Below, piece by piece: positions 1 to 8,107 of a DNA stretch of 64,000 nt; positions within the stretch are counted from its first letter, which is position 1, and each line of letters starts with the position of its first letter. Under the pieces are notes generated by a model that was not told where the DNA came from, searched no databases, and worked only from the letters and a program-made list of their open reading frames with translations. The stretch is from Streptomyces coeruleorubidus (GTDB taxonomy: Bacteria > Actinomycetota > Actinomycetes > Streptomycetales > Streptomycetaceae): NCBI RefSeq assembly GCF_008705135.1, contig NZ_CP023694.1:6553001-6617000 (forward strand), in the 5' to 3' direction. A program made the translations under genes and the position numbers.

Positions 1-1053
1 GCCGTAACCGCTCGCGGAGATCGTGAAGCCCGCCGCGACGACGGTGGCGCGGGCGACGCCCTTCTGCACCAGCCAAGTCGCCAGCGGGGCCGCCATGCCG
101 ATCGGCAGCGACGGCAGCAGGGCCCACAGAGCTGCCTCCATCGCGCTCTTGCCGAGCACCGACTGGATGTACTGCGTGGTGAAGAACGCCGAGCCCATCA
201 TCCCGAACAGGGCGAGCAGGTTCAGGACGACGGCGGGCCCGAAGCCCCGGCCGCGGAACAGCGCGGGCGGGATCATGGGCGAGGCCGACGTGCGCTGGCG
301 GTGGACGAACAGGGCGGCGAAGAGCAGGCCGACGGTGATCGAGACGACGTACCGGACGTTCCAGCCGTCCGACGTGATCTCCTTCAGGCCGTAGATCACC
401 GGGAGCACCGCCGCCATCGACAGCGGCACGCTCAGCCGGTCGAAGCGGCCCGGGGCGGGGTTCCTCGACTCGGGGAGCAGGATCGGGCCGAGGACCAGCA
501 GCAGCGCCATCGCGGGCAGGTTGACCAGGAAGACCGAGCCCCACCAGAAGTACTCGACGAGCACGCCGCTCATCACCGAGCCGAGCGCGACGCCGCCCGT
601 CATCACACCGGACCACAGGGCGATCGCCTTCGCGCGCTGCGCGGGGTCGGTGAACATCGTGCGGACCAGCGCCAGCGTCGACGGCATCAGGGTGGCGCCG
701 CCGATGCCCAGCACGGCGCGGGCCGCGATCAGGGCCTCGGCGCTGTCGGCGTACGCCGCGGCCAGCGAGGCGGCTCCGAAGGCGGCGGCGCCGATCAGCA
801 GCAGCTTGCGGCGGCCGATCCGGTCGCCCAGCGCGCCCATCGTCATCAGCAGGCCGGCCAGGACGAAGGCGTAGATGTCGAAGATCCACAGCTGCTGGGT
901 GCCGGTGGGCTCCAGGTCGGCGCTGATCTGCGGGATCGCGAAGTAGAGGACCGAGACGTCCATCGAGACCAGCAGCAGCGGCAGCATCAGCACGCCGAGA
1001 GCGGTCCATTCGCGGCGGCCGGCGCGGACCGGGGAGTTGGGGTTCGTCGTCAT
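1..1053 (-). CDS. MFS drug-exporter family permease (DHA2-like), 3' end outside window
   Basis: Reading from the ATG at 1053, the protein begins MTTNPNSPVRAGRREWTALG and stays open to the window edge (at least 351 residues). Hydrophobic segments alternate with short loops. The first helix carries the LDVS-like stretch VSMDVSVLYFAIPQI, and the loop GALGDRIGRRKLLL matches the MFS motif A (GxLaDrxGrkxxl). The closest family type is the 14-helix DHA2 group of proton-driven drug exporters (EmrB/QacA type). It is divergent from a TetR gene 100 bp away, the usual arrangement of a drug pump and its repressor. The substrate cannot be told from sequence. The C-terminal part is not visible. Confidence 0.9.
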   Translation of the reverse strand, partial: MTTNPNSPVRAGRREWTALGVLMLPLLLVSMDVSVLYFAIPQISADLEPTGTQQLWIFDIYAFVLAGLLMTMGALGDRIGRRKLLLIGAAAFGAASLAAAYADSAEALIAARAVLGIGGATLMPSTLALVRTMFTDPAQRAKAIALWSGVMTGGVALGSVMSGVLVEYFWWGSVFLVNLPAMALLLVLGPILLPESRNPAPGRFDRLSVPLSMAAVLPVIYGLKEITSDGWNVRYVVSITVGLLFAALFVHRQRTSASPMIPPALFRGRGFGPAVVLNLLALFGMMGSAFFTTQYIQSVLGKSAMEAALWALLPSLPIGMAAPLATWLVQKGVARATVVAAGFTISASGYG

Positions 1054-1065
1054 GGGCAGGACTGT

Positions 1066-1086
1066 ACGAGCGCCTTATACGCTTGT
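1066..1086. promoter_or_regulatory. candidate TetR operator between exporter and regulator
   Basis: Arms ACGAGCG (1066-1072) and CGCTTGT (1080-1086) are inverted with 6 of 7 pairs matching around a 7-bp centre. The site lies 12 bp upstream of the exporter start. Size and placement fit a TetR operator, but the arms are imperfect and no second copy was seen. Confidence 0.4.
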
Positions 1087-1152
1087 CTAGTACGACTGTT
1101 TAAGACGTGCGTCTGGGACGTATGTATGGATGCGGGGGTAGGGTGAGATGCC

Positions 1153-1731
1153 ATGGGACACCGTGAGGATCTGCTCGAGGGCGCCAAGCGCTGCCTGCTG
1201 GCGAAGGGGTTCGTGCGTACGACCGCGCGCGACATCGTCAAGGAGTCGGGGACCAACCTGGCCTCGATCGGCTACCACTACGGCTCGAAGGACGCGCTGC
1301 TGGCGCGGGCGTACGTCGAGATGGTGGAGGGGATGTCCGACGCCTTCGAGGGCGGCGGCGAGCTGAGCGGCGAGCCCGGGTCGCTGGAGCGGTTCGCCGC
1401 AGTGTGGTCGAACATCATCGCGACCATGCGGGACCCCGGGTCGATGTGGCGGCTCAGCATGGAGATCGTGGCGATGGGCGACCAGCTGCCGGAGGTGCGG
1501 GAGCATCTCGCGCAGGCCCAGCGGGGCGGGGCGCGCGGCATCGTCACGCTCTTCCACGGCGGTAACGAGGACGACGTCCCCGAGGAGAAGGTCGACACCC
1601 TCGGCTACTTCTATCTGACCCTGATGACGGGGGTCATGGCGCAGTGGACCTTCGATCCGAAGAGCGCGCCCGAGGCCGGGCAGCTCGCCGAGGGGCTCCG
1701 CCAGGTGATCGAGGCCGCTAGCCCGAAGTGA
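1153..1731 (+). CDS. TetR-family transcriptional regulator
   Basis: 192 residues. The N-terminal helix-turn-helix is clear at about residues 20-47 (FVRTTARDIVKESGTNLASI followed by GYHYGSKDALL), the classic TetR DNA-binding signature. The remainder is a helical ligand-binding domain of ordinary length. The ATG at 1153 follows a G-rich stretch (GGGGTAGGG) about 9 bases upstream; an out-of-frame ATG lies at 1148. Its divergence from the MFS exporter suggests it represses that pump in response to a drug-like ligand (inference). The last 14 bases overlap the 3' end of the convergent ABC ATPase gene. Confidence 0.93.
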   Translation: MGHREDLLEGAKRCLLAKGFVRTTARDIVKESGTNLASIGYHYGSKDALLARAYVEMVEGMSDAFEGGGELSGEPGSLERFAAVWSNIIATMRDPGSMWRLSMEIVAMGDQLPEVREHLAQAQRGGARGIVTLFHGGNEDDVPEEKVDTLGYFYLTLMTGVMAQWTFDPKSAPEAGQLAEGLRQVIEAASPK

Positions 1732-2404
1732 CGCCGACGCGTCCTTCGCGCATCTCGACGACCCGGTCCGCGAAGTGCCGTACGACCGCCCGGTCGTGGC
1801 AGATGAACAGGTAGCCGAGGCCCAGGTCGTCCTGGAGGTCGGCGAGCAGGTTCAGCACGCCCGCGCGTACCGACGGGTCGAGTGACGACACCGGCTCGTC
1901 GAGCACCAGCAGCCGTGGTTCGGACGCCAGGGCGCGGGCGATACCTGCGCGCTGGCACTGGCCGCCGGAGAGCTCGTGCGGGTGCCGGTCGCCGTACGCG
2001 GGGTCCAGGCCGACCCGGTCGAGGAGTTCGGCGACCCGGGCCGGGCCGTCGGCGGGATCCCAGCGGCCCTGGACCTTCAAGGGCTCGGCGACGGCGTCGC
2101 GGATGCGGTGGCGGGGACTCAGCGAGCCGTACGGGTCCTGGAACACGGGCTGCATACGGGGGCGCAGCGGGCGCAGCTCGCGTTCGGTGAGGGACGTCAA
2201 CTCCACTCCCTCAAAGAGGACTTCACCGCTCGTCGGGCGGCGAAGCTGGAGCACCGCCAGGGCCGTGGAGGACTTGCCGCAGCCGGACGGGCCGTTCAGC
2301 GCGAGGGTCTCGCCGGCCGCCAGGGAGAAGGAGACGCCGTCCACGGCGGTGACCGTGCCGTACCGGACGACCAGGTCGCGGACGTCGAGCAGGGGTGCGC
2401 TCAT
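1718..2404 (-). CDS. ABC importer ATPase, Opp/Dpp/Nik F-type
   Basis: 228 residues with a complete nucleotide-binding domain: Walker A GPSGCGKSS (38-46), Q-loop VFQD (about 88-91), signature LSGGQ (145-149), Walker B LLVLDE (165-170) and switch His in ICHD (about 203). It most resembles the second ATPase (DppF/NikE) of peptide/nickel importers but ends about 90 residues earlier than usual, without the oligopeptide C-terminal extension; NikE-type proteins are also short. It is the last gene of the four-gene importer operon and overlaps the preceding ATPase gene by ATGA. Confidence 0.93.
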   Translation of the reverse strand: MSAPLLDVRDLVVRYGTVTAVDGVSFSLAAGETLALNGPSGCGKSSTALAVLQLRRPTSGEVLFEGVELTSLTERELRPLRPRMQPVFQDPYGSLSPRHRIRDAVAEPLKVQGRWDPADGPARVAELLDRVGLDPAYGDRHPHELSGGQCQRAGIARALASEPRLLVLDEPVSSLDPSVRAGVLNLLADLQDDLGLGYLFICHDRAVVRHFADRVVEMREGRVGVTSG

Positions 2405-3369
2405 GCGGGCTGCCGCTCCTTCAGGAACAACTCGGCGGCCGGGTGGGGGAGTTCCTCCCAGCGGTGGCAGGCGACCAGGCGGCCGGGCACCTGCTGGGGC
2501 TCCGGTTCCGCCGTGCGGCAGGAGTCCGCCGCGAGCGGGCAGCGCGGGGCGAAGGCACAGCCCGGCGGAAGGGCGCCCGGGGCGGGCGGGGTGCCGCGCA
2601 GGGCGGGGAGGCGACGGCCCGGGGGCGCGTTCTGCGGGAGGGATGCCAGCAGTCCGGCCGTGTAGGGGGCGCGGGGGCGGGCCAGCACCTCGTCGGCGGC
2701 GCCGAGTTCGGTGAGGCGTCCGGCGTACATGACCAGCACCCGGTCCGCGTGGCCCCGCACGACGTCCATGTCGTGCGTGACCAGGACGAGCGCGGCGCCG
2801 ACCGCCTCCCGCTGCTCGGCCAGCAGCCGCAGCACCTGGTCGCGGCGCTCCTCGTCGAGGGCGGTGGTGGGCTCGTCGGCGACCACGATGTCCGGTTCGT
2901 TGATCGTGGCCATGGCGATCACCGCGCGCTGCCGCATGCCGCCGGAGTACTCGTGCGGATACGCCCGCGCCCTGCGGGCCGCGTCAGGGATGCCGACCCG
3001 GTCCAGGGCCGCGACCGCCCGGGCCCGGGCCTCCTTGCGGGAGACGCCGGCCACCGACCGTACGGCGGCGGCCAGTTGGTCGCCCACCGGGTGCACGGGG
3101 GACAGCGCCGACAGGGCGTCCTGCGGGACCAGGGAGATGCGGCGGCCGCGGTGGGCCGAGAGGTCCGGGCGGATCGTCCCGCTCGTGGTCGCGCCGCGCG
3201 GCAGCATGCCGAGGAGAGCGCGGGCCGTGAGGGACTTGCCCGCCCCCGACTCGCCGACGATCGCCAGCACTTCGCGCGGACGGACGTCGAAGGACAGGCC
3301 GCGCACGGTTTCGATCCCGTCGAAGGCGATCCGCAGCTCGCGCACCGACAGCAGTGGCTCAGACTCCAA
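2401..3369 (-). CDS. ABC importer ATPase, Opp/Dpp/Nik D-type
   Basis: 322 residues from a TTG start at 3369, chosen because GGAGG lies 6 bases upstream and the codons after it begin the conserved domain (LESEPLLSVREL). Upstream in-frame codons have no homology-like content. Walker A GESGAGKS (39-46), signature YSGGMRQR (141-148) and Walker B VVADEPT (about 162-168) are intact. A Cys-containing C-terminal segment (GCAFAPRCPLAADSC) is typical of the oligopeptide/nickel transporter tail. The gene overlaps the permease gene by 11 bp and the next ATPase by 4 bp, so all are translationally coupled. Confidence 0.92.
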   Translation of the reverse strand: MESEPLLSVRELRIAFDGIETVRGLSFDVRPREVLAIVGESGAGKSLTARALLGMLPRGATTSGTIRPDLSAHRGRRISLVPQDALSALSPVHPVGDQLAAAVRSVAGVSRKEARARAVAALDRVGIPDAARRARAYPHEYSGGMRQRAVIAMATINEPDIVVADEPTTALDEERRDQVLRLLAEQREAVGAALVLVTHDMDVVRGHADRVLVMYAGRLTELGAADEVLARPRAPYTAGLLASLPQNAPPGRRLPALRGTPPAPGALPPGCAFAPRCPLAADSCRTAEPEPQQVPGRLVACHRWEELPHPAAELFLKERQPA

Positions 3370-5125
3370 CGGGGGCCTCCTTCTTGACCGGAGCCGGGGT
3401 GACGCGCCGCCGTACCCTCCGGCCCTGCGTGAGTGCCGCGCCCGACACCGCCAGTCCCGCCAGCAGGGCCAGCGCCACCGCCGGGGCGAGGGCCGCCCAC
3501 GGGGCGCGTTCCACATAGGCGCGGGACTCGTCGAGCAGCAGACCCCACTCGGGGGCGGGCGGCTGGGCGCCCAGGCCCAGGAAGCCCAGCGAGGCCAGGG
3601 CCAGGGCGATGCCCGGCAGGCGCAGCAGGGCGTGGCGGGCGACCGGGGCGGCCACGGACGGCAGGACGTGCCGCGTGAGGATCCAGAACGGGCTCGCCCC
3701 GATGGCCCGTTGGGCGGTCAGGAACGCCGACGCGCGCACCTCCTGCACCAGCGCCGCCGCGTGCGCCGACAGGGCCGGCCAGGAGATCAGCGCGACCGCG
3801 AGGGCCGCGCCGCCGGTACCGGGACCGGCGGCCGCCGCGACCAGGATGCCGACGATCACCGGGGGCAGGGCGTTGGCGATGTCCGCCGCGCCCTCCGCGA
3901 TCCGGGGCAGGAAGCCCAGGGCGAGCGCGATCAGCAGGCTCAGCAGGCAGACGGCCGCCGCCGTGCCGACCGTGGAGGCGGCACCATGGCCCAGCCGGGC
4001 GAGCACGTCACGGCCGAGACCGTCGGTGCCCAGCGGATGCGCCCAGGAGGGCGCGGCCAGCCGGTCCATGGTGTTCACGGCGTACGGGTCGCGCAGCAGA
4101 CCCCAGCCGATGGTCACGGCGAGGACGGTGAACAGCGACAACGGGATCGCGGGATGTGCGCGCACCGGCCGTGCCGGAGGCAGCGACAGCGAGGCGTCAC
4201 GCAGGGCCGGGCCCAGCAGCCGCCGCCGGGCGAGTGCCGCCAGCGCGCCCGTGACCAGGCCCAGCGCGAGCAGCGCGAGCACCGAGCCCTGGAGCAGCGG
4301 CAGGTCCTGCGACTTGGCCGCGCCGAGCGCGGTACGGCCGATGCCGGGCACGGCGAAAACCGTCTCCACGGCGACCGCGCCGCCGGTGAGCCCCACGGCG
4401 ACCATCCCGAACTGCGGGACCAGCGGCGGAAGGACGCGTCGCAGGGCCGCCCCGGCGATCCGCGCCCGGCTCACCCCGGCGCCCCGCCACAGCTCCACCC
4501 ACCGCTCGTCGAGCACGGCGGGCAGCGCGTCCGCGACCAGCCGGCCGAGCAGCCCGCCGCCGGGGACAGCGAGGGCCACGGCGGGCAGGACCATGTTCTC
4601 CGGCCCCGCCCAGCCCGACGTCGGCAGCCACCCCAGCCACACCCCGAACGCCAGCAGCGCGACCGTGGCCAGCAGGAACTCGGGCACGGCGGCCAGCATC
4701 GCGGCCCACGCCCCGGCCGAGGCCCGGCCCCGCACCAGCACCGGCGCCACCAGCGCGCACGCCAGCAGCAGGGCCACGCCGAGCGAGGCGCCCATCAGTG
4801 CCAGCGACACCTGGATCCCGGAGACCACGGAGGGCAGGACCTCGGTGCCCGAGACCCAGGACGTGCCGAGGTCGCCGTGCAGCAGGTCCGAGGCCCAGCC
4901 GCCCAGCAGGGACAGGGGGCCGGCGTCGAGACCGAGGTCCCGTCGTACGGAGTCCAGGGCTTCCTCGGTCGGGTCCTGCTCGGCGGAGCGGGCCCGCAGC
5001 ACGGCCAGTGCCGGGTCCCTGCCGGAGAGCCAGGGCAGCAGGCCGACGGCGGCCAGGACGGCGATGAGGCAGAGGAGACGGGTGAGCGTGGCGGCGTCCG
5101 CCAACCGCCTTGTGCGGACCTTCAC
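3359..5125 (-). CDS. fused two-domain ABC permease (DppB-DppC type)
   Basis: 588 residues from a GTG at 5125 that overlaps the substrate-binding protein stop as GTGA. The first half (about 1-285) has the DppB layout: an N-terminal helix, a soluble loop, then helices with an EAA-like loop (GAGVSRARIAGAALRRVLPP). The second half (about 300-588) has the DppC layout: helix, HPLGTDGLGRDVLARL motif, and a second EAA-like loop (AIGASPFWILTRHVLP). In most importers of this class these are two separate proteins; here both inner-membrane subunits are one polypeptide. No stop or frameshift separates the halves. Confidence 0.92.
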   Translation of the reverse strand: MKVRTRRLADAATLTRLLCLIAVLAAVGLLPWLSGRDPALAVLRARSAEQDPTEEALDSVRRDLGLDAGPLSLLGGWASDLLHGDLGTSWVSGTEVLPSVVSGIQVSLALMGASLGVALLLACALVAPVLVRGRASAGAWAAMLAAVPEFLLATVALLAFGVWLGWLPTSGWAGPENMVLPAVALAVPGGGLLGRLVADALPAVLDERWVELWRGAGVSRARIAGAALRRVLPPLVPQFGMVAVGLTGGAVAVETVFAVPGIGRTALGAAKSQDLPLLQGSVLALLALGLVTGALAALARRRLLGPALRDASLSLPPARPVRAHPAIPLSLFTVLAVTIGWGLLRDPYAVNTMDRLAAPSWAHPLGTDGLGRDVLARLGHGAASTVGTAAAVCLLSLLIALALGFLPRIAEGAADIANALPPVIVGILVAAAAGPGTGGAALAVALISWPALSAHAAALVQEVRASAFLTAQRAIGASPFWILTRHVLPSVAAPVARHALLRLPGIALALASLGFLGLGAQPPAPEWGLLLDESRAYVERAPWAALAPAVALALLAGLAVSGAALTQGRRVRRRVTPAPVKKEAPVGV

Positions 5126-6615
5126 TTGACGTAGGTGTCCGCCGTGACCAGCTCCCGCTCGCGCGGGTCGTGGGCGGCGTCGGTCACGCCGACGGCGTCG
5201 CCCTGGATCACACGCTCGTGCAGCATGGGCACGGCCGCGTCCGTGCCGAGGACGGCGGCCTCGGCGGCGACGACCGCCTTGCGCCGGGCATCGCCGGTCG
5301 GCGTCTCGCCGGCCTTCTTCAGGGCCTTGTCCACGGCCGGGTCCGCGAGCTGGGCGATGTTGAAGGAGCCGTCGGAGGCGAAGTCGCTGTAGAGATATGC
5401 GGCCGGGTCGCCGGAGTCGAGGACGGTGGCGCGGGAGAGGATGAACGCGTCGAACCGGCCCGCCAGCGCGTCGGACTCGATGTTGGCGTACTCGCGGACG
5501 TCCAGCTTCACCTTGAACCCGGCCTTCTGGAGCTGCTGTTGCAGCGCGGCGGCGACCTCGGGCAGCTCGGCGCGGTCGGTGAAGGTGCCGATGGTGATCG
5601 TCTTGTCGGCCGGGTCGCCGGCCTTGGCCCGCCGCACCGGCTTGCGCAACTCGGCCGCCCACGGCAGGGCGGGCCCGAGCAGCCCCTCGGCGACGTCGGC
5701 GCGCCCCTCGTACACGCCCTTCACGATCGACTCGGCGTCGATCGCCTCACGGGCCGCCGCCCGCACCGCGGCGTCCTTGAAGGGGCCCTTCCCGGTGTTG
5801 AGGTACAGGGTGTTGGTGCGCGGCATCGGGACCTCGGTGATCAGGTCCTGGTCGAGGACGGCGGCTTGCGACACCGGCACCGCCTCGACGATGTCGGCCT
5901 CGCCGCTGCGCAGGGCCGCGGCACGGGCTGTGCCGTCCGGCACGAACCGGACGTCGATGCCGGGGGCCTTGGCCTTCTTCCCCCAGTAGTCGTCGTAACG
6001 GTCGAGGGCGGCGGAAGAGGTGCCGTTGACCTTCGTCAGCTCGAAGGGACCGGTGCCCGCGCCGACGGGGCTGACGGTCTTCCCCTGGTAGGCCTTGGCG
6101 GCCAGGATCGACAGCTGCGGGGAGCTGAGCCGCTGCGGGACCAGGGGGTCCTCGGTGGCGGTGGTGACGGTGACCTTGTCGCCGTCGGCCTTCACGGTCA
6201 GGTCCACGCCGTCGAGGATGCGGGGCTTGGGGGAGGCTGCGGCGGCCTTGGTGAGGGAGTTGACGACGGCTTCGGCGGTGAGCTTCGTCCCGTCGTGGAA
6301 GGTGACGCCCTCGCGCAGGGTGAAGGTCCAGTTCCGGCCGGACTGGGCCCACTCGGTGGCCAGCGCCGGCTCGGCGTCACCGTCCGCGTCCAGTTTCACC
6401 AAGGTCTCCGCCGTGGACCAGCGCGACAGCTTGAAGGCGTCGTCCGACAGCGGGGACAGCCCCGAGCGGGGTGGCTGCATCATCGCGACGCGTACGCGCT
6501 TGCCCCCTGCCCCGGAGTCGTCCGTGGCCGACTGCCCACCGGAGAAACAGCCGGTGAGCAGGGCGGAGGCCGCGGTGACGGCGGCCAGGGGGATGAGTCG
6601 AGCGGGGACGCGCAC
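5122..6615 (-). CDS. ABC importer substrate-binding lipoprotein (SBP_bac_5 family)
   Basis: 497 residues from GTG at 6615, with AGG 8 bases upstream; an ATG at 6678 would add 21 residues ahead of the signal peptide and is less likely. The signal sequence MRVPARLIPLAAVTAASALL ends in lipobox LLTGC, giving a lipid-anchored Cys23. The mature part has family 5 features (ATEWAQSGRNWTFTLREGVTFHDGT near residue 100). Family 5 proteins bind peptides, nickel complexes or metallophores. A Zur-like site 57 bp upstream suggests a zinc-related ligand here (inference). It is the first gene of the operon with the fused permease and two ATPases. Confidence 0.92.
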   Translation of the reverse strand: MRVPARLIPLAAVTAASALLTGCFSGGQSATDDSGAGGKRVRVAMMQPPRSGLSPLSDDAFKLSRWSTAETLVKLDADGDAEPALATEWAQSGRNWTFTLREGVTFHDGTKLTAEAVVNSLTKAAAASPKPRILDGVDLTVKADGDKVTVTTATEDPLVPQRLSSPQLSILAAKAYQGKTVSPVGAGTGPFELTKVNGTSSAALDRYDDYWGKKAKAPGIDVRFVPDGTARAAALRSGEADIVEAVPVSQAAVLDQDLITEVPMPRTNTLYLNTGKGPFKDAAVRAAAREAIDAESIVKGVYEGRADVAEGLLGPALPWAAELRKPVRRAKAGDPADKTITIGTFTDRAELPEVAAALQQQLQKAGFKVKLDVREYANIESDALAGRFDAFILSRATVLDSGDPAAYLYSDFASDGSFNIAQLADPAVDKALKKAGETPTGDARRKAVVAAEAAVLGTDAAVPMLHERVIQGDAVGVTDAAHDPRERELVTADTYVK

Positions 6616-6672
6616 GGGGACACCTCGGTCAAGGCCTGGTAAATGGTTGAACGCGCCATGACCGTAGCATGA

Positions 6673-6687
6673 TGACAATCGTTTTCA
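6673..6687. promoter_or_regulatory. Zur-box-like operator upstream of the Opp-type importer
   Basis: The sequence TGACAATCGTTTTCA is a 7-1-7 near-palindrome, 5 of 7 pairs, extended by one more A-T pair outside. It differs at two positions from TGAAAATCATTTTCA, the actinobacterial Zur (zinc uptake regulator) core as I recall it. Its position 57 bp upstream of the lipoprotein start would overlap a promoter. The nearest other gene ends at 6716, on the same strand, so the site can only serve the importer operon. Confidence 0.65.
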
Positions 6688-6715
6688 TAAGTGGCCGATT
6701 TTGAAGTGGCCGATT

Positions 6716-8005
6716 TCAGGGGACGGGGCGGAAGTACTTCCGCAGCGCCCAGGCGGCGAGCCGGCGACCGGTGGCGTTGCCCACCTCGTCGGCCGTCCGG
6801 GTGTGGATGCCGCCCCAGACCCGGGCGTCGACGACGCCCTGCTCGTACTCGTGGGCGTAGCGGTAGTGGCGGGAGGCGCCGGTGGTGGTCGACCGGATGT
6901 GCAGGTCGACGCGGGAGGTGCCGAGGATCCCGGTCAGCATGCGCATCAGCGCACCGCCCATGGTGGCGTGGCCGCTGAGGTAGTCGGGATGCGCCGGGGT
7001 GACGAGCAGCGGCTCCCAGTTCCGGTCCGCCCGGGTCGCCGGGTTGCCGTCGGTGTCCGCTTCCCGGATGGCGCTGACGGGCCGCCAGGTGCCGTAGTGG
7101 AGTTTGGCGTCCGAGGCGGCGATGACGGCGTCGGCCTGGGCCGTGTTGGCCGCCGCGTACAGGCGTGCCGTCTCGGCGATGTCGAATCCGTGCCGGGTGG
7201 CGTGGTCGCCCAGGGCCCCTTGCAGGTCCAGGTTGGTGAAATACCGTGCCGTGTCCGTCTGTTCGGGGGTCCGGTGCGAGCCGGTCCGGCCTCCGTAGGC
7301 CGCCAGTTCGTGGAGGTCCCTCGCGTACCGGGCGGAGCGGAGCGCCGGCGGCGGGCCGGGGCGGAACTGGTGCGGGGAGTCCAGCAGCAGCGGCCGGACC
7401 CTGCCGATCCAGGCGCTGGCGAAGGGCTCGTGTCCGGGCGGGGTGGGGCGCCAGACGCCGGGGCCCGGGCGCGCGGGAAACGGCACGGACGCGCCGCGGC
7501 CGTCATCGCGGCGGAGGTCGATGATGCGGTCGGCGGCGAATTTCCCGAACGCGACGCCCTGGTCCTCGGCCTCGCCGTCGGGGATGTGCGCGAGCGTGCC
7601 GGTCAGGGCGGTGTCCAGCCGGGGCGCGGCCCCGGGGAAGTGGTGGCGCAGCACCTGGTGGGCCGCCGAGGCGGCAGCCGCCACGGACGAGGCCGTACGA
7701 GGTGCCCGCTCGTCCCACTTGTACGGGGTGAAGCGGCCCTCGATGCCGACGACGGCGTTGTAGACGGCGGTGGAGACGTACGCCTCCCAGATGAAGATCT
7801 CGGCCGGGCCCGGGCGGGCCTCGGCCGCGATGGTGGTCTCCGCCGTGCGCATCCACTCGATGACGGCCGACGCGTCGGACGTCGCTCCCGCGGGATGGTC
7901 CTCCCCGGCACTCGCGGGGGCGCCCGGCAGCGCGAGTGCGAGCACACCGCAGGCCAGCCCCGCCACCACCGTTCGCGTCGCAGACCAGGCGCGTCGGTTC
8001 CGCAC
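6716..8005 (-). CDS. secreted vanadium-dependent haloperoxidase / PAP2-like protein
   Basis: 429 residues from GTG at 8005, chosen for the GGGAGGAG ribosome site 6 bases upstream. A signal peptide (VVAGLACGVLALALPGAPASA) precedes the mature domain. Three vanadate/phosphate-binding motifs appear in order: KLHYGTWRP (K-x6-RP), YLSGHATMG (SGH) and RVWGGIH (R-x5-H). These match the vanadium haloperoxidase/acid phosphatase superfamily. The SGH motif lacks the usual leading Pro, and the final Asp is one residue off the classical spacing. Whether it halogenates or acts as a phosphatase cannot be told from sequence. No halogenated-product genes lie nearby. Confidence 0.88.
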   Translation of the reverse strand: MRNRRAWSATRTVVAGLACGVLALALPGAPASAGEDHPAGATSDASAVIEWMRTAETTIAAEARPGPAEIFIWEAYVSTAVYNAVVGIEGRFTPYKWDERAPRTASSVAAAASAAHQVLRHHFPGAAPRLDTALTGTLAHIPDGEAEDQGVAFGKFAADRIIDLRRDDGRGASVPFPARPGPGVWRPTPPGHEPFASAWIGRVRPLLLDSPHQFRPGPPPALRSARYARDLHELAAYGGRTGSHRTPEQTDTARYFTNLDLQGALGDHATRHGFDIAETARLYAAANTAQADAVIAASDAKLHYGTWRPVSAIREADTDGNPATRADRNWEPLLVTPAHPDYLSGHATMGGALMRMLTGILGTSRVDLHIRSTTTGASRHYRYAHEYEQGVVDARVWGGIHTRTADEVGNATGRRLAAWALRKYFRPVP

Positions 8006-8107
8006 GTGAACTCCTCCCAGCCGATGGCACACCAGGAGAACCGTGACCGGGCTCCGCGACCGCCGAAGCGCGGGTCCGTCCTGAAACCGCCCGATCGGGC
8101 GACGGAC

